From assembly GCA_018829445.1 (NCBI GenBank), contig JAHJTV010000084.1, positions 1-64,000 of the forward strand: 64,000 nt of DNA. The letters run 5' to 3'. A program made the translations under genes and the position numbers. Shown piece by piece: positions 56,213-64,000 of this stretch. A model generated the notes under the pieces. It saw only the letters and a program-made list of their open reading frames with translations, ran no database searches and was not told where the DNA came from. The stretch comes from a bacterium. Its GTDB lineage: Bacteria > SAR324 > XYD2-FULL-50-16. Within the stretch, counting starts at the first letter, position 1. Each line of letters opens with the position of its first letter.

Positions 56213-56710
56213 ATTTTCTCTTTGTCTTGGGTTATACTGATTACGATGTTTTGTTTTGGGAAGCCGTGAAGAAATCCATTGTAAGTGCATACGATACTTG
56301 GAAATAAAAACCAACAAGGAAGAGATTTCTGGAAAAACTACTCATCTGGTTTTTGATCTTCTCAGTTGCCTGACTGAAGGTCCCTCGCTAACAATTAGTC
56401 ATTAAGTCTTTATGTTACGAACTTTGAGGGGTTTGGTAAATGTTGTCTTAATCCATTTATGATGCTGCACAATTAGAACTTCAGAGGAAAGTACTGAAAG
56501 GAGTCGGTTATATCAAAACTGACTAAAAAACAGACTATTGAGCTATAATCAGAATATACCCCTTACAATCTCATGGCAGAAAACATCATTATTCCATCTT
56601 ATTAATTGAACATTTTCCCCTTTTTACAGAGGCGTTAACAAAGATTTGACAGTGTGAGATGCTAGCTCATATAATCTTCTTGGTTTTTATTATTTAAATG
56701 GAGGAAGAAA
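56213..56710. other. Divergent intergenic region
   Basis: Nearly 500 bp between the ligase (minus) and a lipoprotein gene (plus). I see no gene, repeat or RNA here. Confidence 0.5.
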
Positions 56711-57283
56711 ATGGAACCAAATTATAAGACCATATTGATATTCTCTTGTTTATTACTTATGGGGTTAACGGCCTGTTCAGTAAATGTTCCTTTAGATGCA
56801 TCCATGTACAGCACGCAAATATCAGCTGACAAATTCTCTCAATATCAAGGAAAGCAGATCTATCTTGGGTCATTCGCAAACAAGGCAGAGAACACTTCAT
56901 TATTCCATTTCTATAATCAGGATAAGAGTGTGACCTATGGTGGTCCTTTACTTAATTCATTTTTCTGGCATTGTTTTAATAGCGCACTTCTTGAAATTGG
57001 CATCGGTGTATATGAACATGAGGCTCCCCCAGGTGTTGCGCAATTGAATTTTACCTTGTTTCACCTGGATGATGCCAGTATCAAATTCAACGTAATATTG
57101 AAGAAAGACACCTTCCAGATATTTAAAAAGGATTATCTGTTGGATATGGAAAGACAGGAAAGCAAAGACCCGAAAATCCTGGAAGAAAGAGCATACAGGT
57201 TCATGGATCTCATCATAACGACCATATTGGATGATGAAGAATTTAAGGAGGCTTTCTTCAGAAAGGAGGTACATCTTGATTAG
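56711..57283 (+). CDS. Hypothetical lipoprotein
   Basis: A 190-residue protein with a lipoprotein signal: hydrophobic stretch IFSCLLLMG, lipobox LTAC, Cys22. The mature part is an alpha/beta pattern (QIYLGSFANKAENTSL, then LNFTLFHLDDASIKFNV) resembling small lipoproteins of the YajG/LptE-like size class, but I cannot name a family. GGAGGA precedes the ATG. It is followed by another secreted protein gene on the same strand. Confidence 0.65.
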   Translation: MEPNYKTILIFSCLLLMGLTACSVNVPLDASMYSTQISADKFSQYQGKQIYLGSFANKAENTSLFHFYNQDKSVTYGGPLLNSFFWHCFNSALLEIGIGVYEHEAPPGVAQLNFTLFHLDDASIKFNVILKKDTFQIFKKDYLLDMERQESKDPKILEERAYRFMDLIITTILDDEEFKEAFFRKEVHLD

Positions 57284-57485
57284 TGACTAAATCAGATCCA
57301 CTTTTTATTATTGTTAACCCTAAATTCCAGTCTGAAAATTTTGCTTTATTTTTATTTCAGAGATCACGAATATCGAATTTTTAAAAAAAGTATTGTCCCG
57401 ATTGCAAAAAATAATAATCCGGTTATAATGCAGATCAGTTAAAATGCTTTAATATCAGTAATGATAAAGAATGGAAAAAGGGTGT

Positions 57486-58115
57486 ATGAGAAAAACAAAA
57501 CTGGTTTTATTGATCTTTATATGCGTATTCTTTGCGGCTTTCCCAGTCCAGGCAAAGATTAATTTTCAGACGGTTGAACAGGATAAGATTGATTTGGAGA
57601 CATTGAAAACGGATCGTGATCAGTTCTTCGAATTTGTCAAATCCACCATTCTTAATCGACCTTCCGGTCTTGGCAACTATGGCACGGTGTCTTTTCATGC
57701 CTGTGATATGGAAATAGGAAATCAAAAACTGATAGATTACAAAACCATGGAAGGGAAAAGGATCAAGTTTCTCAGTAATCCCTCCTGTAATCAAACTGTG
57801 ATCAGAAGGGTTCTGGAAAATAGCTACAAATATTCAAAAACCGAGTTGACCAGTTATCAAAACAGGCAGTGCATTCTGTCAGTTGAAAAAATTATCAGTC
57901 CCATGCTGGAGTATTATACAATAAAATATGAAGAGCAAAAAAAACCGGATTGTAGTGCCTGTGACTATAAAGAAAAAGAGAGATTGGACCTCATCCTTTC
58001 AACTCAAAGAAAGATCATTCAGCACTGCAAAGTTCAAGCTGATAATGTAATGAAATTTATAAGCGAACTCGATACTCAAATTGAAACTGCCTATAAGAAC
58101 AAGGTCCTAAAATAG
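57486..58115 (+). CDS. Hypothetical secreted protein
   Basis: About 209 residues from the ATG at 57486, which has AAAAAGGG before it and opens directly into a signal peptide (MRKTKLVLLIFICVFFAAFP, cleavage near QAK); an ATG five codons upstream is less likely. The mature protein is charged and mainly helical, with cysteines in HACDMEI, NPSCNQT, RQCILS, CSACDYKEK and QHCKV that could form disulfides. A coiled-coil-like C-terminus follows. No family is recognised. Confidence 0.6.
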   Translation: MRKTKLVLLIFICVFFAAFPVQAKINFQTVEQDKIDLETLKTDRDQFFEFVKSTILNRPSGLGNYGTVSFHACDMEIGNQKLIDYKTMEGKRIKFLSNPSCNQTVIRRVLENSYKYSKTELTSYQNRQCILSVEKIISPMLEYYTIKYEEQKKPDCSACDYKEKERLDLILSTQRKIIQHCKVQADNVMKFISELDTQIETAYKNKVLK

Positions 58116-58127
58116 GACCTGTTTTTT
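58102..58127 (+). terminator. Intrinsic terminator overlapping the stop codon
   Basis: AGGTCCTA and TAGGACCT pair perfectly around AAA and are followed by GTTTTTT. The TAG stop of the secreted protein gene lies inside the stem. Confidence 0.85.
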
Positions 58128-58277
58128 ATTTAATTAAGTAGGATTTCCTCAAAGCCCCCTTCAAAATAATACGGAAGCCCGCCTGAAAAAAGTATAAAAG
58201 AGAATTGACATCATTAATTCTTAGGTATACATTTGTATTCCAATTAACAAATACACCTGTCTACCAATAGAGAAAAA

Positions 58278-58481
58278 ATGATACCAAAACATGCAACACT
58301 CAGAGTCAGGGAAGCCCTTGCTGCGACACAACCTAAAACTATGGAACAGTTTCGCAAGAAAAAACAAGCTGGGGTGAACAGATCAGCCAGAAAATGCTCT
58401 GTTTGTGGAAACAGCTTTTTAATCCCCAGTGGAACCTGTTTTGTCTGCCAGATTTGCGGGACATCGTTAGGTTGCAGTTGA
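58278..58481 (+). CDS. Small zinc-ribbon protein resembling the tail of class II ribonucleotide reductase
   Basis: A 67-residue protein. The first 35 residues are basic and helical. The rest is a cysteine ribbon: CSVCGNSFLIPSGTC, VCQICGTSLGCS. The order C-x-x-C-G, SGTC, C-x-x-C-G, GCS resembles the C-terminal redox/zinc tail of adenosylcobalamin-dependent (NrdJ) ribonucleotide reductases, here without the catalytic body. It could be a stand-alone tail acting in trans, a relic, or an unrelated zinc ribbon. GAGAAAAA lies before the ATG. Confidence 0.55.
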   Translation: MIPKHATLRVREALAATQPKTMEQFRKKKQAGVNRSARKCSVCGNSFLIPSGTCFVCQICGTSLGCS

Positions 58482-58524
58482 GTGCGTCTGTCAAGATAGA
58501 AGTAACTGGTTTCACTATTATCAG

Positions 58525-59274
58525 CTATGGATTGAGAATGGTTACAGAGCTTTTTAACCCGGTTTTATTCCATTCTATTTTTCTCCATCCGGATAATCTT
58601 GAAACCTCTTTATATTTTAAACCGGCTTGACCAATTTGATGCATGGTGGAAGGGGTAATAAAAACCGACTTATTATTTAGAAAAATTATCTTTTCAGTAT
58701 GATAGTGTCCGCAAAAAATGTGCGAGATTGTGGGGATATTCTGTATAACAGCAAACACCTCTTCCCGGTTTTCAAGAGGATATTTGGAATCCATAAACTC
58801 ACAACCGCAATACAAAGGTGGATGATGCATGAACAGCAAAGAGGGAACAGAACCGGAACTCATTGTTTCTCGCAACCAATCAAGTTGAATATTGGAGATT
58901 CTTCCTTTGGAACTGTCCAATCCAATCAATTGATAGTTACCTATTTTTATCGCAAAAAATAACTCTTCATTGTCTTCGCTGGATATCTTAAAGACAGATT
59001 TGAGATTATCCGTGTTATCATGATTGCCGGCTATGATAAGATAGGGAATCTCGATATCGGCCAGCCTGCTTTCTATCCAACGGTATGCTTCAAGATCACC
59101 ATCAACCGCTGCAAGATCTCCTCCGAGTACAATAATATCCGGATGTTCATCCGCGATCGACTCAAGAACAGCTTCAAAATTCTGCCTGGTATCAATATCT
59201 CTTACCAGAGAATCATCCGGGGCAATATGGGAATCAGTCAGATGGGCTATTCTGATTCCGGTTTCTGCACTCAT
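58525..59274 (-). CDS. CpdA-like metallophosphoesterase
   Basis: A 249-residue calcineurin-like phosphoesterase with all five motifs: HLTDSHI, GGDLAAVDGD, AGNHDNTD, MHHPPL and CGHYHTEK. The pattern and size match the CpdA/Icc cyclic-nucleotide phosphodiesterase branch, which hydrolyses 3',5'-cAMP, though other phosphodiesters are possible. There is no signal peptide, so it is cytoplasmic. The window also encodes two cyclic-nucleotide-binding domains (the MMPL transporter and the orphan kinase). Confidence 0.8.
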   Translation of the reverse strand: MSAETGIRIAHLTDSHIAPDDSLVRDIDTRQNFEAVLESIADEHPDIIVLGGDLAAVDGDLEAYRWIESRLADIEIPYLIIAGNHDNTDNLKSVFKISSEDNEELFFAIKIGNYQLIGLDSSKGRISNIQLDWLRETMSSGSVPSLLFMHHPPLYCGCEFMDSKYPLENREEVFAVIQNIPTISHIFCGHYHTEKIIFLNNKSVFITPSTMHQIGQAGLKYKEVSRLSGWRKIEWNKTGLKSSVTILNP

Positions 59275-59446
59275 AAACTTAGTTTTTTAGAAATTGTTTG
59301 TAAAAACCATCATATTTTCAGCTCAACTATCTTTCCCAAAAAGAATAGCCAATAAGAAAATAAAACAAAATTGTCCCAGGATCGTCCCAAATCTGGAATT
59401 TTAAGAGTACTGCAGGAGAGATCAAGAGGTAAGCTGCTGAGAAGAT

Positions 59447-59523
59447 TGGTAGCGGGAGGGAGACTTGAACTCCCGACCTTACGATTATGAGTCGTACGCT
59501 CTAGCCAGCTGAGCTACCCCGCC
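59447..59523 (-). tRNA. tRNA-Met (CAT anticodon), CCA encoded
   Basis: On the minus strand the 77 nt fold as a full cloverleaf: acceptor GGCGGGG/TCCCGCT, D stem GCTC/GAGC, anticodon stem TACGA/TCGTA around CTCATAA, and T stem GGGAG/CTCCC with loop TTCAAGT, then A and CCA. The ACTCATAATC context favours elongator methionine over the lysidine-modified isoleucine tRNA with the same anticodon. Confidence 0.95.
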
Positions 59524-59780
59524 ATCTGTTAAACATAAATGTTAAAAAGATTAGACGACCTCTGTCAACGTCATTAAACCTATTTTAACCAAAATAATTT
59601 GATAAGATGCTTCAAAAACTAACAATATCAGCATAATTGTGATACTTTTACCTGAGGATGGTTTTGACAAGACAGTCGTATTAAGATAGAAGACGAGAGA
59701 TCACCTTGTAGTCCTCTCCAAAAGCTTGAATATTCAATCTATCTTAAGTAACACCCTGTTTTTATATAACTATTTATTCC

Positions 59781-60530
59781 ATGAGTATAAAAAAGCTGAT
59801 TGTGATTGCCGACTCTCATCTTGGTACAATAAAGGGGGATGTCGATCAAATGATAGGATTTATCTCCTCTCTTGATCCGCAAAAATCGGAATTGTTGTTT
59901 CTGGGAGATCTTTTCCACATTTGGGCTGGGCCTTTTAAGTATCGAACAAGTGTAGTTAACTCCCTGATGGAAGCCCTGTTCTCTTTTCGTGAAAGCGGAG
60001 GTATATCATACATGGTGGCAGGCAATCGGGACGCTTTTCTTCCCGAGAAACAGCAGAATGAACAAAACGATTTATATCCGTTTTCTAAAATTGCCTTGGA
60101 ACAGCTTGAGATTGACCTGCCCGGCGGAAAACTCATTGCGGTGCATGGAGATACCATCAATTCCACCGATAAGCAGTACCTGAGATGGCGTGCTCTTATT
60201 CGCAGCAAACCTTTTAGATGGGCATTCAATCTTATTCCTGCCAATCGGGTTAAAAAAATTCTGTTGATACTGGAGGAGAACCTAAAAAAAACAAATACTG
60301 CGTTTCGTAAGGAGTTTCCTGAAGATGAATGGCAGCAGTTTTTGGAAAGTGTTTATAGCAGTCACTCTCCGGATCTATTGATTGCCGGCCATTATCATCC
60401 AGCTAGTCCGATTATTGACAGATATGAGTCAATGATAGGTATGATTATTCCAGCCTGGTGCGGGAGTTTTTCTTATTTGGAGATTGATGAAAGACTGAAT
60501 ATAGAATTTAAGCAGTTGTATGTTGGTTAG
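59781..60530 (+). CDS. lpxH: LpxH-like UDP-2,3-diacylglucosamine diphosphatase
   Basis: A 249-residue metallophosphoesterase with the LpxH pattern: ADSHLG, LGDLFHIW, AGNRDAF, HGDTIN and AGHYHPAS. In between is the helical insertion (YLRWRALIRSKPFRWAFNLIP) that covers the active site in LpxH. LpxH cleaves UDP-diacylglucosamine to lipid X in lipid A synthesis. The GNRD motif in place of GNHD is diagnostic of the LpxH group. No other lipid A gene is next to it, so a related phosphoesterase role remains possible. Confidence 0.72.
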   Translation: MSIKKLIVIADSHLGTIKGDVDQMIGFISSLDPQKSELLFLGDLFHIWAGPFKYRTSVVNSLMEALFSFRESGGISYMVAGNRDAFLPEKQQNEQNDLYPFSKIALEQLEIDLPGGKLIAVHGDTINSTDKQYLRWRALIRSKPFRWAFNLIPANRVKKILLILEENLKKTNTAFRKEFPEDEWQQFLESVYSSHSPDLLIAGHYHPASPIIDRYESMIGMIIPAWCGSFSYLEIDERLNIEFKQLYVG

Positions 60531-60729
60531 AAATTCGAATCAGGATTAGACTGGCCGCTGGCTTGCTTGGAAATGTCACTTTATAATTCAATGGTATCCT
60601 TCAAATTAAGATCTTGATTAAAACTAATAAAACCTAAATAATAGGGATTCTGTTATGCCCCAAACAAGCGGTTGAGCTTATTTGAAAAAGGATACTGTCT
60701 TATAACCCCAAACGATTATTAAGACAAAA

Positions 60730-61323
60730 ATGAAAAGCAAACTACTGATTATTTTAACACTGGTGTTATTGTTCCCTTTTCTGACCATTGCGGATATCCC
60801 CGGAAGGTATGAATTACTGGTTCCCAATGTACCTCCTCCAGCCCATTCACTGGATATTGTTCACATCGTTGAGGTTTTTTCCTTTGATTGTGGTCATTGT
60901 TATCACTTTAACAGGGACATATATCCCAAGTTGAAAGAGAAATTCGGGGATAAAATCGAGTTGATTCCCAAACCGATTGGCTGGCGGGGACATGATCCGG
61001 GTCGATTATTCTACATTGCTGAAAGTAAAGGCAAAGGTCATGATGTCATGATGATGATTTTTCAGCTTGTTTTTGATGGCGGGTTGAGGGAACAGATGTT
61101 CTCAAGAGATAAACTGCAATTCGTGGCGAAAAAGCATGGGTTGGAGAATGAATTTAAAACTATGATGGATTCTCCTGAAATTATTGGAAAAATGAATGAA
61201 GGAATCCAGTATTCAGAATCTCGAAGAATTAATAGCACCCCGACTTTAATCATTGAAGACTCCATAATGCCTATAAGAGACTATTCAAATTTAGTGACTA
61301 TCATCAGTGCATTACTCAAATAA
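60730..61323 (+). CDS. DsbA-like thiol:disulfide oxidoreductase
   Basis: A 197-residue periplasmic protein with a signal peptide (about 1-21) and the DsbA plan. A thioredoxin-fold strand leads to the active site Cys54-Gly-His-Cys57 (FDCGHC), then a helical insert (residues about 95-145) and the cis-proline segment INSTPTLIIED. The CGHC site is like PDI and some DsbA proteins (CPHC in E. coli). It likely catalyses disulfide formation in exported proteins. No DsbB is nearby. Confidence 0.85.
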   Translation: MKSKLLIILTLVLLFPFLTIADIPGRYELLVPNVPPPAHSLDIVHIVEVFSFDCGHCYHFNRDIYPKLKEKFGDKIELIPKPIGWRGHDPGRLFYIAESKGKGHDVMMMIFQLVFDGGLREQMFSRDKLQFVAKKHGLENEFKTMMDSPEIIGKMNEGIQYSESRRINSTPTLIIEDSIMPIRDYSNLVTIISALLK

Positions 61324-61680
61324 TCCATGGGTTTGGTGTAAGCCAACAGGGATTTCATGAAGTAAATTAACATCAATTTCTTCTTCAAGATTAGATTTAT
61401 GTTACATATTATAGTGCCATTCCAGCGCACTTATCCTTACCCGCGTTTTAAAATGACTTACTTTCAAAACTTGAGCCACATAAATCAATAGCTGTCCAGA
61501 AGAGTTTATTTCGAATAAGGAAATACATGACAGAAGCACATGTCTCTTAATTTGAAAAAGACTTTTTTGGATTGATATATCGAAAAACCGACAAGCAAAC
61601 CCTCACCCAAAATGAGTCAAGTCGTCATAAATCCAGTCCACTCATAATTATTATCACACCTTCATAGAATTTACGGAAAA
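61324..61680. other. Intergenic region upstream of tex
   Basis: No gene, repeat or RNA recognised. Confidence 0.5.
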
Positions 61681-63951
61681 ATGGATATTATTCAGTTAAT
61701 TGCAGCAGATACCAAAATAAACCCCGCCCAAATTAATCAAGTTGTCACCCTTATTAATGATGGCAATACGATACCGTTCATCGCCAGGTATCGAAAGGAA
61801 GCCACCGGGAATCTGGATGAGGTTGAAATCAGACTGATACGGGACCAGTACGATTACATGACCGAACTGGAAGAGCGCAAAAAGGTGATATTAAGTACCA
61901 TTGAAGAGCAGGGAAAGCTTACCGACGAACTTAGGGAAAAAATCACCAGCACCATCAAAAAACAGGTACTGGAAGATCTTTATCTTCCCTACAAGCCGAA
62001 AAAAAGAACACGTGCAACAATCGCAAAAGAGATGGGACTAGAGCCCCTGGCAGAATTAATGAGAGATCAAAAGGAGTATTCAGAATGGTTGCAGGAATAT
62101 CTTAAAAGCGCTGATGAAGAAACAACAGAAACCGAAGTGAGGCAGAGAGCGAGGGATATAATTGCAGAATGGATTTCTGAAGATGCTGAGATCAAAGAAA
62201 AAATACGAGATATCTGTTGGGCAAACGGTAAGATTAAAACAGAAGTACAATCGGATTACAAGGATCAGAAGACAAAGTTTGAGATCTATTACGATTATAG
62301 TGAACCCATTAAGCAGATCCCGGCGCATCGATACCTCGCGGTTCGCAGAGGAGAAGAGGAATCCGTTCTGAAATTAAGGTTCGATTTCCCTGAAGAGTCT
62401 ATTATCGAAATGATCTCAGAAAAATGGATCAATCGACAGGATTCACAATCTGAAGATCTTAAACTGGCCGTGGAAGACAGTTATCAGCGACTATTATCTC
62501 CGTCGATTGAAGTTGAAATCAGGGTGATGTTAAAAACCAAAGCTGATGAAGATTCCATTAAGGTGTTTAGCGACAACCTGAAAAACCTGCTTCTTGCTCC
62601 ATTGGGCGGCTCCAAGATGATCATGGGAATTGACCCCGGTTTTAAATCGGGCTCCAAATGGGTCGTAGTTGACGAAACCGGGAAATTTCACGGAAAAGGT
62701 GTCATCTATCCGGTTCCTCCTCAAAATCAGATTGAACAGGCAAAAAAGGATCTGTCGGAAGCATTGAAGAAGTATCCCTGTAAATATATCTGTATTGGAA
62801 ACGGAACCGCTTCGAGGGAGATAATGAGCTTCATAAAACAGTTTCTTGCAGAAAAGGGATTTTCCACAATACAACCGGTAATTGTTAATGAATCCGGCGC
62901 TTCTGTTTATTCCGCTTCTGATATAGCAAGGGAAGAATTTCCCGAATTGGATGTCAGTTTTCGAGGATCCATATCAATTGCAAGACGGTTTCAGGACCCG
63001 TTGGCGGAACTGGTTAAAATAGATCCTAAGGCGATTGGTGTCGGGCAATATCAACATGATGTTAACCAGAAAAAATTAAAAAACTCGTTAGATGAAGTCG
63101 TAGAGTCATGTGTGAACTACGTCGGCGTTAATCTGAACACAGCATCAGTCTCCTTATTGTCCTATGTTTCAGGAATGAATAAAACCCTTGCTAAAAACGT
63201 GGTCGACCATAGAAATGAAAACGGAGCATTCAAAGAACGCAACGAACTCATCAATGTAAAACGCTTTGGGCCTAAGAGTTTTCAGCAGGCTGCCGGTTTT
63301 TTAAGAATACAGGGCGGCAGCAATCCACTGGACCAATCGGCTGTTCATCCTGAAAACTATCCAATTGTTCTGAAGATGGCAGATGATATTGCCATACCCG
63401 TTTCTGATTTAATTCGAAACGAGCAAAAGCTCAATGAAATTAACATATCCAAATATCAAACAGAAGAAGCCGGAATGCTGACACTGAAAGATATAATTGA
63501 TGAGTTAAAAAAGCCGGGACGAGACCCGAGGGGGATATTCGTCGGGGCAAAGTTGGAAGATGCCATCACCAAGATTGAAGATCTGGAAGCCGGTATGGAG
63601 CTGGAAGGTACCGTGACAAATCTGACCAATTTCGGTGCCTTTGTAGACGTGGGCGTTCATCATGACGGTTTGGTGCATCTCTCTGAAATGTCTGACCGGT
63701 TTATCAAAGAGCCCTCTGAAATTTGCAGTGTTGGAGATATTGTCAAAGTAAAAGTGATCAATGTGGATATTGCTCGTAAAAGAATCGGTCTTTCAATGAA
63801 ATCCCAGCAGGGACCATCCAAGAAAGGGGAATCAACCAAGAAAGGCAGAAAACACAGCAAGAAAGAAACAGCAGAGAAACGCCATCCCGGGCTAACAGGC
63901 AAAATCGATGTGGATCTCGACCGATTAGCAGAAAAGTTCAAAGGATTATAA
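61681..63951 (+). CDS. tex: Tex-family RNA-binding transcription accessory protein
   Basis: This 756-residue cytoplasmic protein shows the full Tex order. The N-terminal helix-turn-helix region contains FIARYRKEATGNLDE and EDLYLPYKPKKRTRA. The YqgF/RNase H-like domain follows (from about 315, MGIDPGFKSGSKW). Next are the helix-hairpin-helix repeats (VGVNLNTASVSLLSYVSGMN). A C-terminal S1 domain (about 640-710; LEGTVTNLTNFGAFVDVGVHHDGLVHLSEMS) precedes a Lys-rich tail. Tex binds RNA and influences transcription and its termination. The basic tail after S1 is longer than in many homologues. Confidence 0.95.
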   Translation: MDIIQLIAADTKINPAQINQVVTLINDGNTIPFIARYRKEATGNLDEVEIRLIRDQYDYMTELEERKKVILSTIEEQGKLTDELREKITSTIKKQVLEDLYLPYKPKKRTRATIAKEMGLEPLAELMRDQKEYSEWLQEYLKSADEETTETEVRQRARDIIAEWISEDAEIKEKIRDICWANGKIKTEVQSDYKDQKTKFEIYYDYSEPIKQIPAHRYLAVRRGEEESVLKLRFDFPEESIIEMISEKWINRQDSQSEDLKLAVEDSYQRLLSPSIEVEIRVMLKTKADEDSIKVFSDNLKNLLLAPLGGSKMIMGIDPGFKSGSKWVVVDETGKFHGKGVIYPVPPQNQIEQAKKDLSEALKKYPCKYICIGNGTASREIMSFIKQFLAEKGFSTIQPVIVNESGASVYSASDIAREEFPELDVSFRGSISIARRFQDPLAELVKIDPKAIGVGQYQHDVNQKKLKNSLDEVVESCVNYVGVNLNTASVSLLSYVSGMNKTLAKNVVDHRNENGAFKERNELINVKRFGPKSFQQAAGFLRIQGGSNPLDQSAVHPENYPIVLKMADDIAIPVSDLIRNEQKLNEINISKYQTEEAGMLTLKDIIDELKKPGRDPRGIFVGAKLEDAITKIEDLEAGMELEGTVTNLTNFGAFVDVGVHHDGLVHLSEMSDRFIKEPSEICSVGDIVKVKVINVDIARKRIGLSMKSQQGPSKKGESTKKGRKHSKKETAEKRHPGLTGKIDVDLDRLAEKFKGL

Positions 63952-64000
63952 CCAGCCACTTCCGACGTTCCGATTCTTGATTGAGTTACTTGTTGATTGC

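Noticed and set aside
1..64000. CRISPR array, prophage or integron
   Set aside because: No regularly spaced repeats, no integrase or phage structural genes, and no attC-like arrays were seen; the repeats present are dispersed palindromes.

Overview
The window looks like chromosomal DNA of a Gram-negative (diderm) bacterium of moderate, slightly AT-rich composition. Diderm markers are an outer-membrane barrel protein, a LolA-like periplasmic protein, an LpxH-like lipid A hydrolase and a DsbA-like oxidase. Several genes suggest an anaerobic or redox-flexible life: a ferredoxin-nitroreductase, a flavodoxin-ferredoxin fusion, a DsrE-like protein and a possible B12-dependent ribonucleotide reductase tail. 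Gene content and dispersed intergenic palindromes fit a Desulfobacterota-like (deltaproteobacterial) or Spirochaetota-like organism. No rRNA or other decisive marker is present, so this is inference.

Layout. 1-411: intergenic repeats. 412-12233 (-): two giant genes of a polyunsaturated-fatty-acid-type (Pfa) iterative synthase, a PfaA-like protein (KS-AT-ACP-ACP-KR-DH) and a PfaC-like protein (KS-CLF-DH-DH), 2 bp apart. 12234-12637: duplicated dispersed repeat. 12638-17670 (-): an envelope export set comprising an outer-membrane barrel, a LolA-like protein and an MMPL/RND transporter that ends in a cyclic-nucleotide-binding domain. 18034-21129 (-): nitroreductase and a secreted metallophosphatase. 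21346-23473 (+): a small ORF, a frameshifted GNAT, an SDR and an intact GNAT. 23746-26121 (+): penicillin-acylase-family hydrolase. 26287-26483: MITE-like element. 26649-28091 (+): BNR-repeat lipoprotein. 28172-30265 (-): chemoreceptor. 31364-33892 (-): a second, divergent penicillin acylase homologue. 34348-37362 (+): LytS/LytTR two-component pair and a bactofilin-like membrane protein. 37536-43769: small metabolic and regulatory genes. 44128-45462 (+): sn-glycerol-1-phosphate dehydrogenase. 45510-50844 (-): PotABCD polyamine transporter followed by a NylB-like serine hydrolase. 51504-51730: second MITE-like element, next to the remnant of a third penicillin acylase gene. 52195-61323: MBL hydrolase, DsrE-like protein, acyl-CoA ligase, lipoproteins, two metallophosphoesterases, tRNA-Met and a DsbA-like protein. 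61681-63951 (+): Tex.

How the genes may work together (inference). The Pfa pair would make an unsaturated acyl chain, and the adjacent MMPL/LolA-like/barrel set could move that lipid or another one through the envelope. The acyl-CoA ligase and the glycerol-1-phosphate dehydrogenase are further lipid genes in the window but are not linked to it. The PfaB acyltransferase, PfaD enoyl reductase and phosphopantetheinyl transferase normally expected with such a synthase are not in the window. The most unusual points are this stripped-down Pfa pair beside a cNMP-domain MMPL transporter, the archaeal-type G1P dehydrogenase, the family of three penicillin acylase loci (one divergent, one decayed), the orphan ribonucleotide-reductase-tail-like protein, and two different nested inverted-repeat elements.
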